A stretch of 64,000 nt of DNA from Flavobacterium sp. ALD4 (GCF_002836475.1 NZ_PJBJ01000030.1:620001-684000), one strand, 5' to 3'; positions 8,668 to 18,211 are shown, numbered from the stretch's first letter. A program made the numbers and translations. Notes: generated from the letters alone by a model not told the origin.

Positions 8668-9720
8668 ATGAATAATACAAAAATTATCATTGTCGGTGCC
8701 GGTCTATCGGGTTTAATGATCGCTTATTTATTACAAAAAAAAGGGCTTGAAGTTATTATATTTGAAGCCGACACTCGCATTGGTGGCCGCATAGAAACGA
8801 TAACCGGTACAACTGGGGCAACAATGGAAATGGGAGCAACATGGTTCAGTAAACCGCATCAGCATCTTATTGCCTTGTTAAACGAACTCAAAATAGCTTA
8901 TTTTAAGCAACACACCCAAGGCATCTCTTTTTTTGAAACCATGTCCTTTGTGCCTCCGCAAAAATTTGAAATTTCAGATGCCGAAGAGCCCTCTTATCGA
9001 ATAGTCGGTGGAACGGCCACATTAATTCAAAAATTAGTTGCCGGAGTTGGTATTCAAAATATCCAACTACAAACTAAAGTAACTGCCATAAAAGAAGTTG
9101 ATAACCACTTGGAGGTTACAGATTCTGACGGAATAGTATATATAGGCGCTACAGTCATCAGCACTTTACCTCCGCATTTGTTAATTCAAACTATAACATT
9201 CGAGCCAATTTTACCTGATTCTATTCAGCAATTAGCGCGGAAAACGCATACTTGGATGGGCGAATCCATAAAATTTGCAATGGAATATGCAAGCCCATTT
9301 TGGAGAGAACTCAATTATTCCGGAACGCTATTCAGTCAGGCCAGCATCATTCAGGAAATGTATGATCACAATACTTCCGACAACAAAGGATATGCATTAA
9401 AAGGTTTTCTGAACGGCGGTACCCATACCCTGTCAGAAGAAGAACGAAAAGCGAAAGTAATCCTTCAGCTAACAAAACTTTTCGGTACTGAAGCCGCAAA
9501 TTACGTGGAATATCACGAAAAAGTATGGCGCGACGAACCACTCACCTTTTTCCCGTACGAGCAACTGCTCATGGGACATGAAAACAACGGACATCCCGAC
9601 TATAAAAAACCATTATTAAACGGTAAATTATATATTTCAGGTTCAGAGACCGCCTCAGCAAATCCAGGATACATGGAGGGAGCGGTAGTTGCAGCTAAAA
9701 ATATTGCCTCCCAATTTTAA
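8668..9720 (+). CDS. FAD-dependent amine oxidase family protein
   Basis: Predicted flavoprotein oxidoreductase of 350 residues. The N-terminal dinucleotide fold reads IIIVGAGLSGLMIAYLL (GAGLSG at 10-15), followed by the FAD-ribose segment EADTRIGGRIET. The C-terminal FAD motif is YISGSETASANPGYMEGAV. This arrangement is typical of flavin monoamine oxidases and related phytoene-desaturase-like enzymes. The substrate cannot be inferred. It is somewhat shorter than classical monoamine oxidases (about 450 residues), and the substrate-binding insertions look reduced. It follows rsmI by 3 bp and precedes the HopJ-family gene by 12 bp, so the three are probably cotranscribed. Confidence 0.85.
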   Translation: MNNTKIIIVGAGLSGLMIAYLLQKKGLEVIIFEADTRIGGRIETITGTTGATMEMGATWFSKPHQHLIALLNELKIAYFKQHTQGISFFETMSFVPPQKFEISDAEEPSYRIVGGTATLIQKLVAGVGIQNIQLQTKVTAIKEVDNHLEVTDSDGIVYIGATVISTLPPHLLIQTITFEPILPDSIQQLARKTHTWMGESIKFAMEYASPFWRELNYSGTLFSQASIIQEMYDHNTSDNKGYALKGFLNGGTHTLSEEERKAKVILQLTKLFGTEAANYVEYHEKVWRDEPLTFFPYEQLLMGHENNGHPDYKKPLLNGKLYISGSETASANPGYMEGAVVAAKNIASQF

Positions 9721-9732
9721 CAAACTAAGGAT

Positions 9733-10086
9733 ATGAATCTGAACTCTTTTTTAGAAAAATTAAAACAAACTCCACAAAACATCACATTCCTAGAAACCAT
9801 CGCGGTGATTGAAGAAAATTATACTTTTTCTCCAACGGCATTTGAAAACGGAATACTCCACAATGCAGCGGGAGAAAACTCTGGTTCTTGTAAATTATTC
9901 GCTTTCGCCGAATTTCAAAACTTGTCTGAAACAGCAACATTATCTTGTTTTGGCGCTTATTATCAAGAAGACGTTTTAGGTGATCCGGAAGGAACGAGTC
10001 ACCAAAACATTCGCAACTTCATGAAAACTGGTTGGGACGGAATTGCATTTTATGGTGAAGCTTTAGAATTGAAGAAGACTATTTAA
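9733..10086 (+). CDS. HopJ type III effector family protein
   Basis: A 117-residue cytoplasmic protein matching the HopJ family, with FLETIAVIEENYTFSPTAF, then NAAGENSGSCKLFAFA and a conserved GAYYQEDVLGDPEGTSHQNI. The family was named for a Pseudomonas effector, but it is widespread in bacteria without type III secretion, and there is no secretion gene here. Its true role is unknown. It closes the rsmI-oxidase transcript and is followed by recJ after 57 bp. Confidence 0.85.
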   Translation: MNLNSFLEKLKQTPQNITFLETIAVIEENYTFSPTAFENGILHNAAGENSGSCKLFAFAEFQNLSETATLSCFGAYYQEDVLGDPEGTSHQNIRNFMKTGWDGIAFYGEALELKKTI

Positions 10087-10143
10087 TAATTATGATAAAC
10101 GATATTTAATTTTTGAACACGAAACCTCAAATCAAAAATCAAC

Positions 10144-11832
10144 ATGCGTTGGACTATTAAACCAAAACCTTCCGAAGATAAAATCAAGCATTTGGCGCAA
10201 GCCTTAAATGTGGAGGATTTTGTGGCTACCTTATTAGTACAGCGCGGGATTGAAACTTTCGAAGACGCTAAGAACTTCTTTCGTCCGTCATTAGACCACT
10301 TGCACGATCCGTACCTGATGAAAGATATGGAAAAAGCGGTGGCTCGCATTGAATTAGCCATCGAAAATCACGAAAACATTATGGTTTTTGGTGATTATGA
10401 TGTCGATGGAACGACCGCTGTCTCGCTAGTGTCGTCCTACTTAAAAACCTATTATCCTAATGTTGCCACCTATATTCCAGATCGCTACGATGAGGGATAT
10501 GGGATTTCTTTTAAAGGGATTGACTTTGCTGATAACAATGGCATGTCCCTGATAATTGCCTTAGATTGCGGTATAAAATCAATCGATCATGTGCGGTACG
10601 CCAAAGAACGAAATATCGATTTTATCATCTGTGATCACCACAGACCTGGAAAAGACCTACCCGAAGCTGTTGCCATTTTGGATCCCAAAAGAGACGACTG
10701 CAGCTATCCTTATGATGAATTGTGCGGATGTGGAATAGGGTTTAAATTAATTCAGGCATTAGGATTAAACCAAGGACAGACGGTAGCAGATTTAACCTCT
10801 TATCTCGATTTAGTTGCCGCTGCAATAGCCGCTGATATCGTTCCGATGACTGGAGAAAACCGCGTACTCGCCTACTTTGGTTTGCAAGTGATTAATAGCG
10901 ATCCAAGACCGGGTATCAAAGCTTTAGTTCATCAAGTCAAAAAACAAACCTTAGATATTACCGATGTTGTTTTTATCATCGCACCAAGAATTAATGCCGC
11001 GGGACGCATCAAACATGGTAATCATGCCGTAGAATTATTAACGGAATTTGATTTTGAACAAGCACAGCAATTTGCTTCAGAAATAGAACAATATAATTCA
11101 GATCGCAAAGATTTAGACAAGCAAATTACTAAAGAAGCACTATTACAAATTGAAGTAAACGAAGAAAAAGACCGCTTTACCTCAGTTGTCTATCAGGAAA
11201 ACTGGCACAAAGGCGTAATTGGAATTGTCGCTTCCCGATTGATTGAAACCCACTATCGCCCTACCCTAGTTTTTACAAAAAGTGGTGATAAATATGCAGC
11301 TTCCGCACGATCAGTCAAAGGTTTTGACATCTATAATGCACTCGAAGCCTGCTCGCAACATTTAGAGCAATTTGGAGGACATATGTATGCCGCCGGAATG
11401 ACATTAAAAGAAGAGAATTATTCCATTTTTAAAGAAGCCTTTGAAAAACAAGTGCAGGAAACGATTCATCCGGATATGTTGATTCCTGAAATAGAGATTG
11501 ATGCCGAAATAGATTTTGCGGACATCACCCCTAAACTTACCCGAATTTTAAAACAATTTGAACCTTTTGGACCGCAAAACATGACGCCGGTATTTTTGAC
11601 GAAGAACGTAAAAGATACGGGATATGCAAAGAAACTGGGTGCCGAAGATGAGCATTTGAAACTGTTTGTAAAACAAAATAATTCCGAAGGAATTCCTGCC
11701 ATAGGATTTGGATTAGGAAATAAAATTGATTTAACCACGAATCAAAAAGCATTTGAAGCCGTGTACTGCATCGACGAAAACGAATGGAATGGGAAAATTT
11801 CGATCCAATTAAGATTAAAAAATATCAGATAA
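10144..11832 (+). CDS. recJ: Single-stranded-DNA-specific exonuclease RecJ
   Basis: 5'-3' ssDNA exonuclease of the DHH superfamily, working in RecF-type recombination and in mismatch and base-excision repair. The 562 residues contain motif I VFGDYDVDGTTA (DYDVDG at 84-89), motif II ALDCGIKS and the DHH motif ICDHHRPG (DHH at 164-166). CGCGIGFKL follows. The DHHA1 domain has SARSVKGFDIYNALEAC and GGHMYAAGM near residue 411. A C-terminal OB-type domain completes the protein. Catalytic Asp and His residues are all present. It precedes the MFS gene by 12 bp. Confidence 0.97.
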   Translation: MRWTIKPKPSEDKIKHLAQALNVEDFVATLLVQRGIETFEDAKNFFRPSLDHLHDPYLMKDMEKAVARIELAIENHENIMVFGDYDVDGTTAVSLVSSYLKTYYPNVATYIPDRYDEGYGISFKGIDFADNNGMSLIIALDCGIKSIDHVRYAKERNIDFIICDHHRPGKDLPEAVAILDPKRDDCSYPYDELCGCGIGFKLIQALGLNQGQTVADLTSYLDLVAAAIAADIVPMTGENRVLAYFGLQVINSDPRPGIKALVHQVKKQTLDITDVVFIIAPRINAAGRIKHGNHAVELLTEFDFEQAQQFASEIEQYNSDRKDLDKQITKEALLQIEVNEEKDRFTSVVYQENWHKGVIGIVASRLIETHYRPTLVFTKSGDKYAASARSVKGFDIYNALEACSQHLEQFGGHMYAAGMTLKEENYSIFKEAFEKQVQETIHPDMLIPEIEIDAEIDFADITPKLTRILKQFEPFGPQNMTPVFLTKNVKDTGYAKKLGAEDEHLKLFVKQNNSEGIPAIGFGLGNKIDLTTNQKAFEAVYCIDENEWNGKISIQLRLKNIR

Positions 11833-11844
11833 TTAGCCTAAAAA

Positions 11845-13113
11845 ATGACAAAGAAAGATCCATACGCAGCTTTACGTTACAAAGAATTCAATACTTTTTT
11901 ATTGTTGCGTTTTGCGATGGTTTTCGCCTGGTCTATGCAGTTTATCGTAATCGAATGGCAGGTGTACAGCATAACCAAAGACCCGCTTTCATTAGGTCTT
12001 ATCGGCTTGATGGAAGTGATCCCCGCCGTATCGATGGCTTTGTTTGCTGGTCACATTGTAGACCAAAAGGAAAAGAAAGGGCTGTTGCTAAAATGCATTT
12101 TGGCTTTTTCGGTTGTTAGTTTCGGCCTTTTTCTATTGACTTGGCCTGCGGTCGTGCAGGATTACGCCACTAAAACGATTTTGTATTCCATTTATTTCTT
12201 AGTTTTTCTGGGAGGATTAGTGAGGGCTTTTTTAGGCCCCACTATTTTTTCTTTTTTAGCACTATTGGTTCCAAAGAAAGTATATCCTAATGCGGCTACC
12301 TGGAGTAGTTCCGTTTGGCAAATAGCTTCAGTGGCGGGACCTGCAGTGGCCGGTTTCTCCATTACGTTGATTGGAGTTCACTGGTCTATGTGTTCTGTTT
12401 TTGCCTGTTCCATTTTTGCGATGCTTTTTTTATCACAAATTGAAAAAAAACCGATTATGAATCCGAAAATAGGGGAACCTGTAATGCAAAGTTTGTCTGA
12501 AGGACTAAAGTTCGTGTTCAATAACAAAACCGTTTTAGGCGCCATTACATTAGATATGGTGGCGGTCCTTTTTGGAGGAGCGGTAGCGCTGTTACCCATT
12601 TTTGCTCAAGACATCCTGAAAGTGGGACCTGAAGGATTTGGCTTTCTCAGAGCTGCTCCGGCAGTTGGTGCTTTTATTACCATGCTGATTACGGCATACG
12701 TTCCCTTGAGCAAAAATGCAGGGATGAAATTATTATCCGCCATTTTTGCTTTTGGAATCTGTATCATCGTATTTGGTCTTTCCACCATTTTTTGGGTTTC
12801 CCTATTAGCCTTATTCCTTAGCGGTGTCTTTGATGGTATTTCGGTGGTGATACGTCAAACCATCTTGCAACTTAAAACGCCTGACCACATGCGCGGGAGG
12901 GTTTCGGCAGTAAACTCGATGTTTGTTGGTTCTTCAAACGAATTAGGTGCTTTTGAAAGCGGGCTTACAGCAAAACTAATGGGAACAGTTACGGCAGTTG
13001 TTTTTGGAGGAAGCATGACGCTCTTTGTTGTGTTAACAACCGGAATAATCTCCCCTACGTTCAGAAAACTTGATCTTACTAAAGATTTAGAGGAACATGA
13101 AAATCAGGAGTGA
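11845..13113 (+). CDS. MFS transporter
   Basis: A 422-residue inner-membrane transporter with about 10-12 hydrophobic helices. It resembles the EntS/MFS_3 branch of exporters: LLRFAMVFAWSMQFIVIEW at the N-terminus, then SLGLIGLMEVIPAVSMALFA, GHIVDQKEKKG and, in the second half, DHMRGRVSAVNSMFVGSSNE. That branch often exports siderophores or drugs, but the substrate here is unknown. It lies 12 bp behind recJ and is probably cotranscribed. A GU-rich hairpin terminator lies about 120 bp after the stop. Confidence 0.88.
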   Translation: MTKKDPYAALRYKEFNTFLLLRFAMVFAWSMQFIVIEWQVYSITKDPLSLGLIGLMEVIPAVSMALFAGHIVDQKEKKGLLLKCILAFSVVSFGLFLLTWPAVVQDYATKTILYSIYFLVFLGGLVRAFLGPTIFSFLALLVPKKVYPNAATWSSSVWQIASVAGPAVAGFSITLIGVHWSMCSVFACSIFAMLFLSQIEKKPIMNPKIGEPVMQSLSEGLKFVFNNKTVLGAITLDMVAVLFGGAVALLPIFAQDILKVGPEGFGFLRAAPAVGAFITMLITAYVPLSKNAGMKLLSAIFAFGICIIVFGLSTIFWVSLLALFLSGVFDGISVVIRQTILQLKTPDHMRGRVSAVNSMFVGSSNELGAFESGLTAKLMGTVTAVVFGGSMTLFVVLTTGIISPTFRKLDLTKDLEEHENQE

Positions 13114-13230
13114 ATTTTATTTGGTTTTGAGCAAATCATAAATATAGATATTATCAAAAACTAGATTTATAAAAAAGACATTGGCGAAACTAAAAAAGAA
13201 GAATCTTCATTAAGTTTAAAAAATCAATAA

Positions 13231-13267
13231 GTCGGTAATGAACCCTGACATTCGTTGCCGGCTTTTC
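13231..13267 (+). terminator. Terminator after the MFS gene
   Basis: A 12-bp stem allowing G-U pairs (GTCGGTAATGAA with TTCGTTGCCGGC) is followed by TTTTCTT. On the complementary strand the stem pairs less well. Confidence 0.6.
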
Positions 13268-13289
13268 TTATAGTATTTATCCCAATAAA

Positions 13290-14048
13290 CTACTTCCCGT
13301 ATTTTTTAATCTCGAAGTTTTCCCCATCAAAAACGCCATAAGTGAAATACGTAATCCAGTCGCCAAGATTTACATATTCAGAATTTTCACCAACAGAAAC
13401 TTTCATAGGTAGATGACGGTGTCCAAAAACGAGGTAATTGTAGTGTTTGGTTTCCAATTTTCTCTTTGAATATAGAATTAGCCATTCCTTATCCTCTCCC
13501 AGAAAAGTGATGTCTTCATCACCAGAAATCAATTTATTTTTTACGGATAGGTATTGCGCCAGACGAACTCCAATATCGGGATGTAACCAACTAAAAAGCC
13601 ATTTAGAAAACGGATTTGTAAATACTTTTTTCATGCGTTTATATCCCATATCTCCGGGACCTTTTCCGTCTCCGTGGCCTATCAAAAAAGTTTTATCTCC
13701 AAAAGTATATTCTTGATTGTCATAGTACACTGGAATGTTTAATTCTTTCTCAAAATAATCATCCATCCATAAATCATGATTTCCTACGAAAAAATAGATT
13801 GGGATTCCGCTGTCGCGAATTTCGGCTATTTTACCTAAAACGCGAACAAATCCTTTAGGTACAACGGTTTTATATTCGAACCAAAAATCAAACAAATCGC
13901 CCACTAGAAAAATAGCTTCAGCATCACCTTTTACCTCATCGAGCCATGCCACGAATCGCTTTTCTCTTGGCAAACTAAGTGCTGCTGTTGGCGCACCAAA
14001 ATGCTGATCGGAGGCAAAATATATTTTTTTATTGTTGGCTAAATACAT
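13290..14048 (-). CDS. lpxH: UDP-2,3-diacylglucosamine diphosphatase-like phosphoesterase
   Basis: Calcineurin-like metallophosphoesterase of 252 residues, most likely the lipid A step that cleaves UDP-2,3-diacylglucosamine to lipid X. Metal-binding motifs are all present: SDQHFG (13-18), GDLFD (50-54), GNHD (89-92), GHGD (124-127) and GHRH (209-212). The SDxHxG spacing and the length favour LpxH over general phosphoesterases, though flavobacterial members are divergent. It is followed 23 bp upstream on the same strand by queD, so the two may share a transcript with queD first. Confidence 0.85.
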   Translation of the reverse strand: MYLANNKKIYFASDQHFGAPTAALSLPREKRFVAWLDEVKGDAEAIFLVGDLFDFWFEYKTVVPKGFVRVLGKIAEIRDSGIPIYFFVGNHDLWMDDYFEKELNIPVYYDNQEYTFGDKTFLIGHGDGKGPGDMGYKRMKKVFTNPFSKWLFSWLHPDIGVRLAQYLSVKNKLISGDEDITFLGEDKEWLILYSKRKLETKHYNYLVFGHRHLPMKVSVGENSEYVNLGDWITYFTYGVFDGENFEIKKYGK

Positions 14049-14071
14049 GAAACTAAAGTATGAATTTTGAA

Positions 14072-14524
14072 TTACAAATTATCGCTGGCATACCATTCGG
14101 CAAAAGACGACTCTGTTTCTTGTAACTTTAAAGCGAAAAGCTTTATATCTGCAGGCAACCTAGCTATTATTCTTTGTGCAAAATCAATCACCATATTTTC
14201 ACTTGTAGGCTGGTAATCTACCAAAATAACATGATGACCTCGGTTCTTTAATTCGTGTGCTAATTCTACATGAGGAGTGGTTTCATTAAAAACGGTAGCG
14301 TGATCAAACTGATCTACAATCTCTTCTTTTACAATTTTCTTCAAGTCGGTAAAATCGATAACCATTCCAAACTTTACATTGTCACGGTTCTCGATAGGAC
14401 TCCCGATAACGGTTACAGACAATTTATAACTATGTCCGTGAACATTTTTACATTTGCCATCATACCCATACAGTGCATGACCAGTTTCGAAACTAAATTT
14501 TTTTGTAATTCTGATATTGCTCAT
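14072..14524 (-). CDS. queD: 6-carboxytetrahydropterin synthase
   Basis: Enzyme of queuosine and 7-deazaguanine synthesis that converts dihydroneopterin triphosphate to 6-carboxy-5,6,7,8-tetrahydropterin. The 150 residues carry the zinc ligands His16, His29 and His31 (ETGHALYG and NVHGHSYKL) and the catalytic Cys25 in GKCKNVHGH. The GMVIDFTDLKKIV strand is typical, and the LQETESSFAEW segment near the C-terminus supplies the substrate-binding Glu. It lies directly before the lpxH-like gene. Confidence 0.95.
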   Translation of the reverse strand: MSNIRITKKFSFETGHALYGYDGKCKNVHGHSYKLSVTVIGSPIENRDNVKFGMVIDFTDLKKIVKEEIVDQFDHATVFNETTPHVELAHELKNRGHHVILVDYQPTSENMVIDFAQRIIARLPADIKLFALKLQETESSFAEWYASDNL

Positions 14525-14560
14525 TTCCGTTTTAATTTTGGTTGCAAATTTAGTGAAAAA

Positions 14561-14665
14561 TTAACCGTTTTTGTGTCTTTTTTTCAGAGAAGCATACATC
14601 CAATAAGCAAATCCGATTAAAACAACAAACGGAACAAAGGAACAATAGTCACTCCTATCTAGCAA
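14561..14665 (-). other. Possible small membrane peptide ORF or gene remnant
   Basis: An open frame of 34 residues ends HKNG and carries one hydrophobic segment (SFVPFVVLIGFAYWMYASL) followed by KKRHK. This is a plausible single-pass topology. There is no ATG; the first candidate start is TTG at 14665, and an apparent repeat-like element overlaps the start. It may be the tail of a small protein whose front was lost. No family is recognised. Confidence 0.25.
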
Positions 14666-14739
14666 CTGCTGTCGGTCGCATTTTTTAATTTTTCCGCAAT
14701 ATCTACTTGTTGTACAAGAGCATTACTTCTTATTCTCTA

Positions 14740-15507
14740 TTATTTTTTAAATTGATTCAGAGCGTTTTTGGTGAAATCAGACAACACTAATTCTCCTGAA
14801 ATAGCAGCTCTCTCCAGCAGTAATGTATCCCAGCCTTCTGTTCCTTCCCAAATTATCTTCTTCATTTGCACTAAGGCTTCCGGATTGTAAGAGGCTAACT
14901 TTTCAGTAAAATGGGCGATGTGAATATCTAATTCTACCTGGTTTTCCACTACTTTGGCGTAAAGTCCTTTATCATGTGCCCAGTCTGTATTTTTCCATTC
15001 GGTGGCTGCGAGCGTCATATCTGTCATTGCTGTTTTACCTATTTTTCGGCTTACCGCAGGTTCAATCACAAATGGACCAATCCCAATCGCAAGTTCCGAA
15101 AGTTTTATGGCGCTTTCAATGGTCGCAAAAGCATAATCGCAGGCCGCAGCAATTCCTACGCCACCTCCTACTGCTTTTCCGTGGATGCGCCCCACTATTA
15201 TCTTAGAACACTTGCGCATGGCGTTTATTAAATTTGCAAATCCGGAGAAAAACTCCGTTCCTTCCTCCAGATCAGATACCGCTAAAAGTTCATCAAAAGA
15301 CGCCCCAGCACAAAAAGCTCCTGTTCCTTCACTTCGTAAAATAATTACAGAAACAGCGGCATTTGCACTCAATTGGCTCAACTCTTCGGTTAATCCGTCT
15401 AACAGTTTCCTTGGAAAAGAATTACTTGCCGGATGACTGAATTGCACCGTAGCAACTGTGTTATTGATTGTCGTGGTTAATGAACCCATTGATTTTTTTT
15501 GTTCCAT
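14740..15507 (-). CDS. Enoyl-CoA hydratase/isomerase family protein
   Basis: Crotonase-fold protein of 255 residues, probably acting on an acyl-CoA. The oxyanion-hole segments are AFCAGASFDE (residues 65-72) and IHGKAVGGGVGIAAACD. The SELAIGIGPFVIEPAVSR segment carries Glu138, matching the second catalytic Glu of rat hydratase. The first catalytic Glu (in the GGGCELA motif of the rat enzyme) is replaced by Gly118. It is therefore unlikely to be a standard hydratase; an isomerase or another crotonase reaction is more likely. An internal Met7 is an alternative start. It is transcribed alone, 90 bp or more from its neighbours. Confidence 0.82.
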   Translation of the reverse strand: MEQKKSMGSLTTTINNTVATVQFSHPASNSFPRKLLDGLTEELSQLSANAAVSVIILRSEGTGAFCAGASFDELLAVSDLEEGTEFFSGFANLINAMRKCSKIIVGRIHGKAVGGGVGIAAACDYAFATIESAIKLSELAIGIGPFVIEPAVSRKIGKTAMTDMTLAATEWKNTDWAHDKGLYAKVVENQVELDIHIAHFTEKLASYNPEALVQMKKIIWEGTEGWDTLLLERAAISGELVLSDFTKNALNQFKK

Positions 15508-15612
15508 TTTAGCTGTTTTTATGTAAAGTTAAAAATATTCAGCTGAAACCACTCTTTTTAAAAATAATTGAAAGTTGTTTTTTATAAACGTGAATTGAAA
15601 CCTTTATTATAT

Positions 15613-15620
15613 TATATTTG
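15613..15620 (+). promoter_or_regulatory. -7 box for tRNA-Ala
   Basis: TATATTTG fits TAnnTTTG and lies 11 bp before the tRNA. A TTG at 15595-15597 is spaced by only 15 bp, so the -33 element is uncertain. Confidence 0.5.
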
Positions 15621-15631
15621 CGGCTAGATTT

Positions 15632-15705
15632 GGGGGATTAGCTCATTTGGCTAGAGTACTTGCCTGGCAGGCAAGGGGTGACCGGTTCGAATCCGGTATT
15701 CTCCA
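15632..15705 (+). tRNA. tRNA-Ala (anticodon GGC)
   Basis: A 74-nt cloverleaf. The acceptor stem GGGGGAT pairs with ATTCTCC allowing two G-U pairs. The D arm is GCTC...GAGT. The anticodon stem CTTGC/GCAAG encloses loop CTGGCAG with anticodon GGC. The T arm is ACCGG-TTCGAAT-CCGGT. The discriminator is A and no CCA is encoded. A terminator follows directly. Confidence 0.93.
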
Positions 15706-15712
15706 CAAAACA

Positions 15713-15744
15713 AAAACTCAAGTCAAACGGCTTGAGTTTTTTTT
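15713..15744 (+). terminator. Terminator of tRNA-Ala
   Basis: AAAACTCAAG pairs with CTTGAGTTTT across an 8-nt loop, followed by further T residues. Confidence 0.9.
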
Positions 15745-15888
15745 GTCCTAATTTTATTTGACCTGAGTGTTCATTAATTTTATACAAAGTCAATTTCCTT
15801 TTTAAAGCAGTAAAGAATATTCGATATCCAAGGCTATTGAAGCAAAAGGCAGCTGCTTTTTATAACATGATTAGTTACTTTAAAACTC

Positions 15889-16389
15889 TTAATAGACTAC
15901 CTCCATAATTTCAAAAATCCGATCTTCGTTTGCCAATATTAGTACTGGTCTCTCTCCCACTTTTTTGTTTATCAATATTCTAGCAATTGGAGAAATGAAT
16001 GAGATCTTCCCTTTTGAAATATCAGCCTCATCTACGCCTACTATTTGATATTGTTGAAGCTTTGTTTTACCCCCAATTTTTAGAGTTACCAAAGCACCAA
16101 ATCGTATTTCATCATTTGGCTGTGTATTAAGATCGACTATTTTAGCAGTAGAGATTCGGTTATTCAACAATTGTAATTTTGCATTTATATGATTCAATGC
16201 AATTCGCCTTTCATTTTCATCCGCAATTTCCATATTCTCTTTTTCGTTAATCAATTCTTGCTTTTCGTTCAAAAGTTCGTCGATACCAGTTTGAGTAACA
16301 TAGTTTACTATACCTTTCGGTAAGTCTGCCCTTGGTGGTACAATAGGAATTTCTTCCTGATCATCTTCTTTTACAAATCCTCTACTCAT
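15889..16389 (-). CDS. GreA/GreB family transcription elongation factor
   Basis: A 166-residue secondary-channel factor predicted to help stalled RNA polymerase cleave backtracked RNA. It starts MSRGFVKEDDQEE, a GreB-type N-terminus. A helical coiled-coil region follows (about residues 33-80, LLNEKQELINEKENMEIADE) with acidic residues at its tip (IADENERR). The FKBP-like C-terminal domain has FGALVTLKIGG, QIVGVDEADISKGKISFISP and the SPIARILINKKVGE signature. GreA is usually a separate gene elsewhere, so this may be the second, GreB-like paralogue. It is monocistronic. Confidence 0.9.
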   Translation of the reverse strand: MSRGFVKEDDQEEIPIVPPRADLPKGIVNYVTQTGIDELLNEKQELINEKENMEIADENERRIALNHINAKLQLLNNRISTAKIVDLNTQPNDEIRFGALVTLKIGGKTKLQQYQIVGVDEADISKGKISFISPIARILINKKVGERPVLILANEDRIFEIMEVVY

Positions 16390-16628
16390 GGTTTACTTTC
16401 TTTTAATAGCCAATTTATTGATTTTTTATTGATTGGCGGTGTTTTAGATCAACAGGACCAACACGATTAAAAACGTATCTAACGATTTACTAAGATACGT
16501 AATCCAGCTATCCCTTAGTCTAAATCTACTTCGCCTTTTGGAATGTAATCTAAAAACACTAAGGCTTAAAATACTTTTTTAATGATAAAATACGATTAAA
16601 ATCTTTAGTTAAGACTATTGATTAAAAC

Positions 16629-16659
16629 AACAAAACCCCGGCATCACCGGGGTTTTGTA
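16629..16659. terminator. Terminator after the aldehyde dehydrogenase gene
   Basis: A perfect 11-bp stem, CAAAACCCCGG with CCGGGGTTTTG, has a short loop at 16642-16646. It is 20 bp beyond the dehydrogenase stop on the minus strand. Confidence 0.85.
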
Positions 16660-16678
16660 AACTGTATTTAAGTTTCAA

Positions 16679-18181
16679 TTAAAAGAATCCAACTGGCTCT
16701 TTATCGTAAGAGATTAGCATGTTTTTTACAACACGATAATGATCTAATGCCATTTTATGGTTTTCACGACCAAAACCTGAATCTTTAACACCACCAAAAG
16801 GAGCGTGAGCAGGATACGTATTGTATTGGTTTACCCAAACTCTACCCGCTTGAATAGCACGTGGCACTTGGAATAATTCGTGAGCATCACGAGACCAAAC
16901 ACCTGCACCTAATCCGTAAGGCGTGTCGTTTGCGATAGCAATAGCTTCTTCAGTAGAACTAAATGTTGTTAAAGCTACAACCGGTCCAAAGATTTCTTCC
17001 TGGAACACGCGCATCTTGTTATTTCCTTTCAATACTGTTGGTTGGACATAGTATCCTCCAGAAAGATCACCCTCATGATTACCAGCTTCTCCACCAGCTA
17101 ATACAACCGCACCTTCTTCTTTACCAATATTGATATAGTTAAGGATTTTATCGCATTGTTCCTTAGAAACTTGAGAACCAATCATTGTTTCTGGATCAAG
17201 TGGGTTTCCTGCTTTGATTAATTTTAAACGAGCCTGCATTCTTTCAATGAAAAGATCAGCGATATCTTCATGTACCAAAATACGTGATGGAGTTGTACAA
17301 ATTTCTCCTTGATTAAGCGCGAACATTAACGCACCTTCTACAGCTTTGCTGAAGAATTTGTCATCTTGAGCTGCTACAGATGGGAAGAAAATGTTTGGCG
17401 ATTTTCCACCTAATTCCATAGTTACAGGAATGATGTTTTCTGCTGCGTTGTGGTACACTTTACGACCTGTTTCTGTTGAACCAGTGAACGAAAGTTTAGC
17501 AATACGTTTTGAAGTAGCTAAAGCTTGTCCAGCTTCTGAACCAAAACCAGTTACAATATTTAATACTCCTGCAGGTAAAATATCACCTATCAGTTCCATC
17601 AACATAATAACACTTGTTGGAGTCTGTTCTGCTGGTTTAACAACTGCAGTACAACCTGTTGCTAAAGCTGGAGCAATTTTCCAAGCTAGCATTAACATTG
17701 GGAAGTTCCAAGGAATGATTTCTCCAACCACTCCAATAGGCTCGTGTAAAACGATGCTTAAGGTGTTTTTGTCATGCTCAGATATGCTTCCTTCATCTGC
17801 ACGGATAACACCCGCAAAATAACGGAAGTGATCGATACAATAAGGGATATCTGCTGCTCTTGATTCACGGATTGGCTTACCGTTATCAATAGTTTCTAAA
17901 GTTGCTAAGTACTCTAAGTTGTCTTCCATTACTTGCGCAATTTTTAACAACATATTACTGCGTTCTGTCACTGAAGTTGTGCTCCAAGAGGGAAAAGCTT
18001 CGTGTGCTGCGTCTAGAGCAAGATCAATATCTTCTTGAGTTGAACGAGCAGCTTGAGTAAAAACTTTACCATCGACTGGTGAAGGATTGTCAAAATATTG
18101 CCCTTTAACTGGAGCAACAAATTTACCGCCAATAAAATTGTCGTATCTATCTTTAAAAACGGGTTTAGTTACATTTGCCAT
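16679..18181 (-). CDS. NAD(P)-dependent aldehyde dehydrogenase (AldB/ExaC type)
   Basis: A 500-residue aldehyde dehydrogenase that oxidises aldehydes to acids. Catalytic Cys295 lies in [11 protein letters not shown] and the general base Glu256 in MELGGKSPN. Asn160 lies in IIPWNFP, and the cofactor loop is [10 protein letters not shown]. The sequence is closest to the acetaldehyde dehydrogenases AldB and ExaC. It has its own promoter with an inverted repeat at the transcript start. An AraC regulator gene lies just upstream on the same strand, and this pairing suggests control of the dehydrogenase by that regulator. Confidence 0.93.
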   Translation of the reverse strand: MANVTKPVFKDRYDNFIGGKFVAPVKGQYFDNPSPVDGKVFTQAARSTQEDIDLALDAAHEAFPSWSTTSVTERSNMLLKIAQVMEDNLEYLATLETIDNGKPIRESRAADIPYCIDHFRYFAGVIRADEGSISEHDKNTLSIVLHEPIGVVGEIIPWNFPMLMLAWKIAPALATGCTAVVKPAEQTPTSVIMLMELIGDILPAGVLNIVTGFGSEAGQALATSKRIAKLSFTGSTETGRKVYHNAAENIIPVTMELGGKSPNIFFPSVAAQDDKFFSKAVEGALMFALNQGEICTTPSRILVHEDIADLFIERMQARLKLIKAGNPLDPETMIGSQVSKEQCDKILNYINIGKEEGAVVLAGGEAGNHEGDLSGGYYVQPTVLKGNNKMRVFQEEIFGPVVALTTFSSTEEAIAIANDTPYGLGAGVWSRDAHELFQVPRAIQAGRVWVNQYNTYPAHAPFGGVKDSGFGRENHKMALDHYRVVKNMLISYDKEPVGFF

Positions 18182-18211
18182 ATCTTATTTATTTTTTTTT
18201 AAATTATATAA

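Noticed and set aside
9733..10086. Type III secretion effector
   Set aside because: The HopJ name comes from the family; there is no secretion system in the window and the family is common in bacteria without one.
11784..12119. Separate 111-residue gene overlapping recJ and the MFS gene
   Set aside because: It is an alternate frame covering the end of recJ and the start of the MFS gene, both of which are well supported.
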